This document shows positions 6,561-10,477 of a DNA stretch of 10,477 bases, piece by piece; position 1 is the stretch's first letter, and each line of letters opens with the position of its first letter. The notes below the pieces were generated by a model. It saw only the letters and a list, made by a program, of their open reading frames with translations, did not search any database and had not been told where the DNA came from. The position numbers and the translations under genes are program-made. Origin of the DNA: Actinomycetota bacterium (GTDB lineage: Bacteria; Actinomycetota; Actinomycetes; Nanopelagicales; Nanopelagicaceae); NCBI GenBank assembly GCA_009924185.1, contig RFSC01000017.1, forward strand, positions 1-10,477, read 5' to 3'.

Positions 6561-7502
6561 ATGAAACCCATACCTTTAATTTTGGACTGCGACCCAGGCC
6601 ATGATGACGCTCTGGCCATGATCTTGGCGGCTCACAACCCATCACTCCAGCTGCTTGGAATCACAACAGTCTCTGGCAATGGTGGGATTGCAAAGGTGAC
6701 ATTGAATGCACGTCGTGTTGCAACTCTGGCTGGAATAAATGTCCCTATTGCAGAGGGCGCAGGTAAGGCGATTTTGGGTGCGATTGAAGAGGCTCATGAC
6801 ATTCATGGTGAATCTGCTTTGGATGGCGCAGAGTTGCCACAGCCAAAAATTGAGTTATCAACTTTGCATGCAGTGGATTTAATTGCAAAACTACTTGCGG
6901 AACATCCTGAACCAGTGACTTTGGTTGCAACTGGGCCGCTAACCAATATCGCCTTATTTTTAAAGATGTATCCACAGTTGAAAGCTCAAATCTCTGAGAT
7001 TGTCTTTATGGGTGGAAGTGCCAGCAGAGGAAACCGCACCCCGTATGCCGAATTCAACATATGGATGGATCCCGAAGCAGCTGATGTCGTTCTCCGAAGC
7101 GGGCTGCCACTGACTATGTGCGGACTTGATGTAACCCATCAAGCGCTTGTGACCAAGCCGATATTTGCCCAGTTAGAGGAGATGCAGAGCGAGTTAAGTA
7201 AAACCATCATTGGATTACTTAAATTCTTTGCTAAAACCTATGATGAAGTTTTTGAGATGCCGGATCCACCGCTTCATGATCCAGTTGCTATTGCCCTATT
7301 GATCGATCGCAGTGTTGTTAAATCACGGTTTGTAAATGTTCAAGTAGAGCTAAGTGGACCACTGACTCGCGGCGCAACTGTGGTTGATATCTACAATCGT
7401 TTGGGAGAAGAAGCTAACTGCAATGTTGCACTTGATTTGGATTTCAATAAGTTTTGGACTCTAATGCTTGATGCAATCAGAGCCGCTGCAACTACAAAGT
7501 AA
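6561..7502 (+). CDS. Pyrimidine-type ribonucleoside hydrolase (RihA-like)
   Basis: A calcium-dependent N-ribohydrolase of the IunH/RihA family (313 aa from the ATG at 6561; RihA is about 311). It splits ribonucleosides into free base and ribose. The N-terminal aspartate cluster DCDPGHDD supplies Asp9, Asp11, Asp15 and Asp16. HGESALDG places His82 as in RihA. FNIWMDPEAA is the ribose- and calcium-binding segment, and PLHDP gives the catalytic His239 and calcium ligand Asp240. Similarity to RihA over these motifs suggests a preference for pyrimidine nucleosides, which is an inference. An in-frame ATG at 6531 would add MHSLYPYPCD. I prefer 6561 because family members begin a few residues before the aspartate cluster. 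No Shine-Dalgarno sequence precedes either start. The gene ends 1 nt from the convergent uridine phosphorylase gene. Confidence 0.93.
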   Translation: MKPIPLILDCDPGHDDALAMILAAHNPSLQLLGITTVSGNGGIAKVTLNARRVATLAGINVPIAEGAGKAILGAIEEAHDIHGESALDGAELPQPKIELSTLHAVDLIAKLLAEHPEPVTLVATGPLTNIALFLKMYPQLKAQISEIVFMGGSASRGNRTPYAEFNIWMDPEAADVVLRSGLPLTMCGLDVTHQALVTKPIFAQLEEMQSELSKTIIGLLKFFAKTYDEVFEMPDPPLHDPVAIALLIDRSVVKSRFVNVQVELSGPLTRGATVVDIYNRLGEEANCNVALDLDFNKFWTLMLDAIRAAATTK

Positions 7503-7503
7503 T

Positions 7504-8259
7504 CTACAAGGTAACCGAACGTCCAGCTGCTTTGTCGGCGGCGATTAACTCACGCAAACCTTGTACTGCGGTTTCTAGCAAGATATCAAGTGGTGGCATT
7601 GGCTCTTTGGCATGCACCATCATTACCCCACCAGCTCGGACCCTAAGCATCGAGGCAATTACAAATAGTGCTGAAGCCTCCATTTCAGAGCATAAAGCGC
7701 CGCCAATCTCCCATGCCTTCCAGCGTTCTAGAAGATCTTTGGCAACCCCCATGCGCTCTGGTTCATGTTGGCCATAAAAAGAATCTTTGGATTGGGTAAT
7801 TCCTGTGCGATGAACCGCTCCAGTTTTCTTTGCTGCCGCTTGCAAGGCTAGAACTACATCAATATCGGCAATCGCCGGAAACTCAATTGGCATGTAGTGA
7901 CGTGAGGTTCCTTCATCTCTGATTGCAGCGCTGATTATGGCCAGCTCACCTGAACGAATATCTTTTTGAATATGACCTGAAGTTCCAACGCGGATAAAGG
8001 TGTCGGCTCCACATCTGACCAGCTCTTCTAGTGCGATTGCAGCTGAGGGACAGCCGATTCCGGTAGATGTAACAGAAACTGGAACCCCATCTAGTGTGCC
8101 CGTATAGGTGACATATTCGCGATTAGTTGCAACATGTTTTGGGTTATCAAATAGTCGAGAAATAGGTTCGCAACGACCTGGATCACCCGGTAGCAATACA
8201 TACTTTCCAACATCGCCACGTTCAAGCTGGATGTGGTACTGCTTTCCATTGCTTTCCAT
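7504..8259 (-). CDS. udp: Uridine phosphorylase (paralogue 1)
   Basis: A nucleoside phosphorylase of the NP-I fold (251 aa), cleaving uridine with phosphate to uracil and ribose-1-phosphate. The phosphate loop PGDPGR is at 24-29. Arg47 (NREY), Arg90 and Thr93 (RVGTSG) match the phosphate-binding residues of E. coli Udp. STGIGCPS is at 65-72 and HYMPIEFPA at 121-129. The uracil-binding stretch FYGQHEPER gives Gln164 and Arg169, and EMEAS (192-196) binds ribose. All key residues are present, so it should be active. An AGGA site (8266-8269) lies just upstream of the ATG, in the 14-nt gap after the second paralogue. It is the last gene of the MFS/hydrolase/phosphorylase operon. A 10-bp tandem repeat covers its start codon. 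Confidence 0.93.
   Translation of the reverse strand: MESNGKQYHIQLERGDVGKYVLLPGDPGRCEPISRLFDNPKHVATNREYVTYTGTLDGVPVSVTSTGIGCPSAAIALEELVRCGADTFIRVGTSGHIQKDIRSGELAIISAAIRDEGTSRHYMPIEFPAIADIDVVLALQAAAKKTGAVHRTGITQSKDSFYGQHEPERMGVAKDLLERWKAWEIGGALCSEMEASALFVIASMLRVRAGGVMMVHAKEPMPPLDILLETAVQGLRELIAADKAAGRSVTL
8240..8259 (-). repeat. Two-copy 10-bp tandem repeat at the udp paralogue 1 start
   Basis: On the - strand the gene opens with two perfect adjacent copies of ATGGAAAGCA. The first supplies the start codon; the second puts an ATG 10 nt later in another frame. Both copies are needed to keep the ATG in frame with the conserved GKQYH segment, which matches the MKQYH start of the neighbouring paralogue. 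Loss of one copy would shift the frame. Confidence 0.9.
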
Positions 8260-8273
8260 ATCGTTTCCTTTTC

Positions 8274-9005
8274 TTATGCTGCCTTTGCTTTATCCATTTT
8301 AATTAAATCTCTTACCGATTCCACGGCTGCAACGATTAAACCATCTAGTGGTCCAAACTCCCCTTCGCCATGCATCGCCATGATTCCTCCGGCTCTGGCC
8401 CGCAAAATGCTTGAGACTATGCAGATTGTTGAAATCTCCATCTCTGAACATATGGCTCCACCAATCTGCCAAGCCCGCCACAAATCTTTGAGCTGCTCAC
8501 TGTTTGCTGAGCGCTCTGGTTCTACCTCGCCATAAAAAGAATCTTTGGAGTGTGATATTCCAACTTGATATCGGACACCTAATCTCTCTACCGCACTTCT
8601 CATTGCCTGCACGATCTCTAAATCGCATACCGCCGGAAACTCAATTGGCATGTAATGTGAGGAGGTTCCCTCGTGGCGAATTGCTCCGGTAACCACAGCC
8701 AAATCATTGGATTTAGTGCCGGGTTGCAAACTGCCTGAGGTGCCAACCCTGATAAAGGTATCTGCGCCACTGCGATATAGCTCCTCAACCGCAATAGCCG
8801 ATGAAGGACAGCCAATTCCAGTGGAGGTCACAGAAACTTTTTCACCTTCTAGCCAACCGGTGTAAGTGACATACTCGCGGTTGGTTGCGATATGAACAGC
8901 ATTTTCTAATCTGGCCGCGATCAAAGGTACCCGGCCAGGATCTCCGGGCATCAATACATATCTTCCAACCTCGCCCAACTCGGTTTGAGTGTGATACTGC
9001 TTCAT
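8274..9005 (-). CDS. Uridine phosphorylase-like nucleoside phosphorylase (paralogue 2)
   Basis: A 243-aa paralogue of the downstream phosphorylase gene, clearly related along its length (REYVTYTG, VSVTSTGIGCPS, GADTFIRVGTSG, HYMPIEFPA and SKDSFYG are shared). The phosphate site is intact: PGDPGR at 20-25, Arg43, Arg86 and Thr89. The base pocket differs. The Gln that contacts uracil is Glu160 (FYGEVEPER), and the segment after the ribose-binding EME reads EMEIST rather than EMEASA. The loop MHGEGEFGPLDG also departs from MVHAKEPMPPLD in its sister. It may accept a different base or deoxyriboside, and the name uridine phosphorylase is provisional. Its ATG overlaps the stop of the upstream hydrolase gene by 1 nt (TAATG). 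Confidence 0.9.
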   Translation of the reverse strand: MKQYHTQTELGEVGRYVLMPGDPGRVPLIAARLENAVHIATNREYVTYTGWLEGEKVSVTSTGIGCPSSAIAVEELYRSGADTFIRVGTSGSLQPGTKSNDLAVVTGAIRHEGTSSHYMPIEFPAVCDLEIVQAMRSAVERLGVRYQVGISHSKDSFYGEVEPERSANSEQLKDLWRAWQIGGAICSEMEISTICIVSSILRARAGGIMAMHGEGEFGPLDGLIVAAVESVRDLIKMDKAKAA

Positions 9006-9940
9006 TAACTCAACCTATTCATGCGTTCTATAAATAGCTTCATAAATCGGTCTACATCAACCGCCATAGAAACTTGAGAATTGGGTGCCTTCTTTAGTGC
9101 ACCATAGTGATCAGCTATGGTTTTTGCTTTAGAGGGGCCGCCAGATAAATCAATTGATAAGAAATACTCTTTATTTTCAACCAGTGTTGGGTCGATCAAA
9201 ATTGCAGCTGCTAGTGGATCATTTATGGCACAACCTTGGATGCCTTGGTACTCGGCATGGAACTCTATATAGAAACGGGTTGATTCCTTTATGAAACTCT
9301 TTATCTCAGGTCGTGCTTCTGTTATCTGCTCGATATGTTGTGTTGTGAGAAGACATTGATAGGTGACATCAAGCGGTACCAAAGTGAAGTCAATCCCTGC
9401 ATTAATGACAACATCGTAGGCCTCTGGATCGCAGAATACGTTGTACTCTGATTGTGGAGTTGAATTTCCGGGATAGTGGATAGAGCCACCCATTGCAACA
9501 ATCCGCTTTACCTTCTTGGCTATCTCCGGTTGTTTCAAAAACGCCAGGGCGATATTGGTCATAGGTCCAACACAAAGCAAGGTAATTTGATTTGGATTTT
9601 CATTAACTAATCTAATGATTAAGTCATGGGCCGACTCTGCTACAGGCTCTAAATTACTCTCGGGGAGTACCGCATAACCCAATCCCCCATCACCATGGGT
9701 TTCCTCTGCAACTGACAACTCTTTTACCAACGGCTCTTGTGCGCCACGAGCTACTGGCACATGAGTAATGTCCAACAACTCCACCAATTTCAAAGCGTTG
9801 GTTAAGCACTTTTCCTGTGAGGTATTGCCATGGGTAACGGTAATTGCCAGTAAATCTAATTCGGGTGCAGCAGCGAGAAGAAGTAGAGCTAGTGCATCAT
9901 CAATTCCGGGGTCGGTGTCGAAAATAATCTTCTCAGCCAT
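9005..9940 (-). CDS. Nucleoside hydrolase, IunH-type family
   Basis: A second calcium-dependent nucleoside N-ribohydrolase, 311 aa from the ATG at 9940. The cluster DTDPGIDD gives Asp8, Asp10, Asp14 and Asp15, His82 sits in THGDGGLG, and YNVFCDPEA is the ribose-binding segment. The usual HDP motif reads INDP: Asn240 replaces the His often used to protonate the leaving base, while the calcium ligand Asp241 is kept. Base specificity is therefore open. A GTG at 9955 would add KQLI and a further residue. I chose ATG 9940 because MAEKIIFDTDPG is the normal family start and AGGTGA (9952-9957) lies 11 nt upstream, which is somewhat far. The start overlaps the MFS gene by 8 nt, and the stop overlaps the next ATG by 1 nt. 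Confidence 0.93.
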   Translation of the reverse strand: MAEKIIFDTDPGIDDALALLLLAAAPELDLLAITVTHGNTSQEKCLTNALKLVELLDITHVPVARGAQEPLVKELSVAEETHGDGGLGYAVLPESNLEPVAESAHDLIIRLVNENPNQITLLCVGPMTNIALAFLKQPEIAKKVKRIVAMGGSIHYPGNSTPQSEYNVFCDPEAYDVVINAGIDFTLVPLDVTYQCLLTTQHIEQITEARPEIKSFIKESTRFYIEFHAEYQGIQGCAINDPLAAAILIDPTLVENKEYFLSIDLSGGPSKAKTIADHYGALKKAPNSQVSMAVDVDRFMKLFIERMNRLS

Positions 9941-10477
9941 GATTAATTGTTTCACCTAGTGGTTCATGCTTTCCAGCGTTAACGCCAATCAAAGATAAAA
10001 GGGTGGCCAATAGCGTTGCAGCGCTCATAAAATAAAATCCATTCCAGCCGCCAAATCGGTCCACCAGCATGCCGCTAAGCGTGCTGCCTAGGGTAATTCC
10101 GATTGAAAGAGATGCGCCAAGCAATGAAAAAGCCTCATTTAATCGATTCAGAGGTACTAACTCCTTCAAATGGGCGTTTGCAGCAATTAAAGCCGGTGCA
10201 ATCCCAATGCCAGAGAGAATGATGAAAAAGACGATTGTCTCTATGTTTTGGAAGAAGAGAATCGCACTTGTTGACAGGGTCATAAAAGCCAAAGCCAAGG
10301 AGTACCTGATGGCATTTCTTGATTTCCAGTGGATTAAGCCGTAAATCAATCCGGCTATGGTGCTACCGATTGGATACAAACCAACCCAAAGTCCACCATC
10401 GGCCGCTCTTCCATTTTCCTTTGCTACTGCAAGGATTACTACATAATTTGATCCAAATAACATGCCAAGCGCTATTA
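9933..10477 (-). CDS. MFS transporter, C-terminal half (5' partial)
   Basis: A major facilitator superfamily membrane protein. The frame is open to the right window edge, so the ATG at 10463 is probably internal and only about 180 residues are seen. They contain roughly six hydrophobic helices with short loops (for example FGSNYVVILAV, WVGLYPIGSTIAGLIYGLI, TIVFFIILSGIGIAPALIAA, LSIGITLGSTLSGMLV, GFYFMSAATLLATLLSLIG), consistent with TM7-TM12. A basic cytoplasmic turn HWKSRN and the family-like LVDRFGGWNGFY loop are present. The substrate is not identifiable from this half. It is translationally coupled to a nucleoside hydrolase (8-nt overlap), so import of nucleosides or a related compound is a fair inference; drug-type efflux relatives have similar C-terminal halves. 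Confidence 0.85.
   Translation of the reverse strand, partial: IALGMLFGSNYVVILAVAKENGRAADGGLWVGLYPIGSTIAGLIYGLIHWKSRNAIRYSLALAFMTLSTSAILFFQNIETIVFFIILSGIGIAPALIAANAHLKELVPLNRLNEAFSLLGASLSIGITLGSTLSGMLVDRFGGWNGFYFMSAATLLATLLSLIGVNAGKHEPLGETINHG

Noticed and set aside
7494..7535. Inverted repeat ACAAAG/CTTTGT spanning the convergent hydrolase and phosphorylase ends as a terminator
   Set aside because: The stem is only 6 bp and AT-rich, with a loop of about 30 nt and no T-run, so chance similarity within coding sequence is more likely.
7532..8535. Open frames on the + strand opposite the two uridine phosphorylase genes
   Set aside because: Their Ser/Pro-rich translations have no recognisable motif, and the opposite strand encodes intact enzymes throughout.

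Overview
The window is almost fully coding and carries a nucleoside uptake and catabolism locus. It most likely comes from a small, streamlined, low- to mid-GC actinobacterium, such as a freshwater acI/Nanopelagicales type. That assignment is inferred from three things. The neighbourhood of a PmmB-type phosphohexomutase, cytidine deaminase and adenosine deaminase resembles the mycobacterial pmmB/add/cdd region. The protein sequences look actinobacterial. Genes overlap or abut by 1-18 nt almost everywhere. No RNA genes, mobile elements or CRISPR arrays were seen.

Left block, + strand (1-3262): the C-terminal part of a PmmB-like phosphosugar mutase (cut by the window edge), cytidine deaminase (cdd), adenosine deaminase (add) and a cytochrome P450. 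Middle block, - strand (6478 down to 3259): deoC (deoxyribose-phosphate aldolase), a full-length aldehyde dehydrogenase, and a shorter aldehyde-dehydrogenase-like protein without catalytic residues. Together the last two resemble the two halves of an ALDH16-type protein split into overlapping genes. A short divergent control region (6479-6560) separates deoC from a + strand RihA-like nucleoside hydrolase (6561-7502). Right block, - strand (10477 down to 7504): the C-terminal half of an MFS transporter (cut by the window edge), a second nucleoside hydrolase and two tandem uridine-phosphorylase paralogues.

The genes make a coherent pathway. A transporter may bring nucleosides in. Cdd and Add deaminate cytidine and adenosine types to uridine and inosine types. 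Two hydrolases release free ribose, while two phosphorylases release (deoxy)ribose-1-phosphate. The PmmB-like mutase probably moves the phosphate from C1 to C5. DeoC splits deoxyribose-5-phosphate into glyceraldehyde-3-phosphate and acetaldehyde, and the ALDH pair can oxidise acetaldehyde to acetate. The P450 is the one gene with no obvious place in this scheme. Purine nucleoside phosphorylase, thymidine phosphorylase and ribokinase are not in the window.
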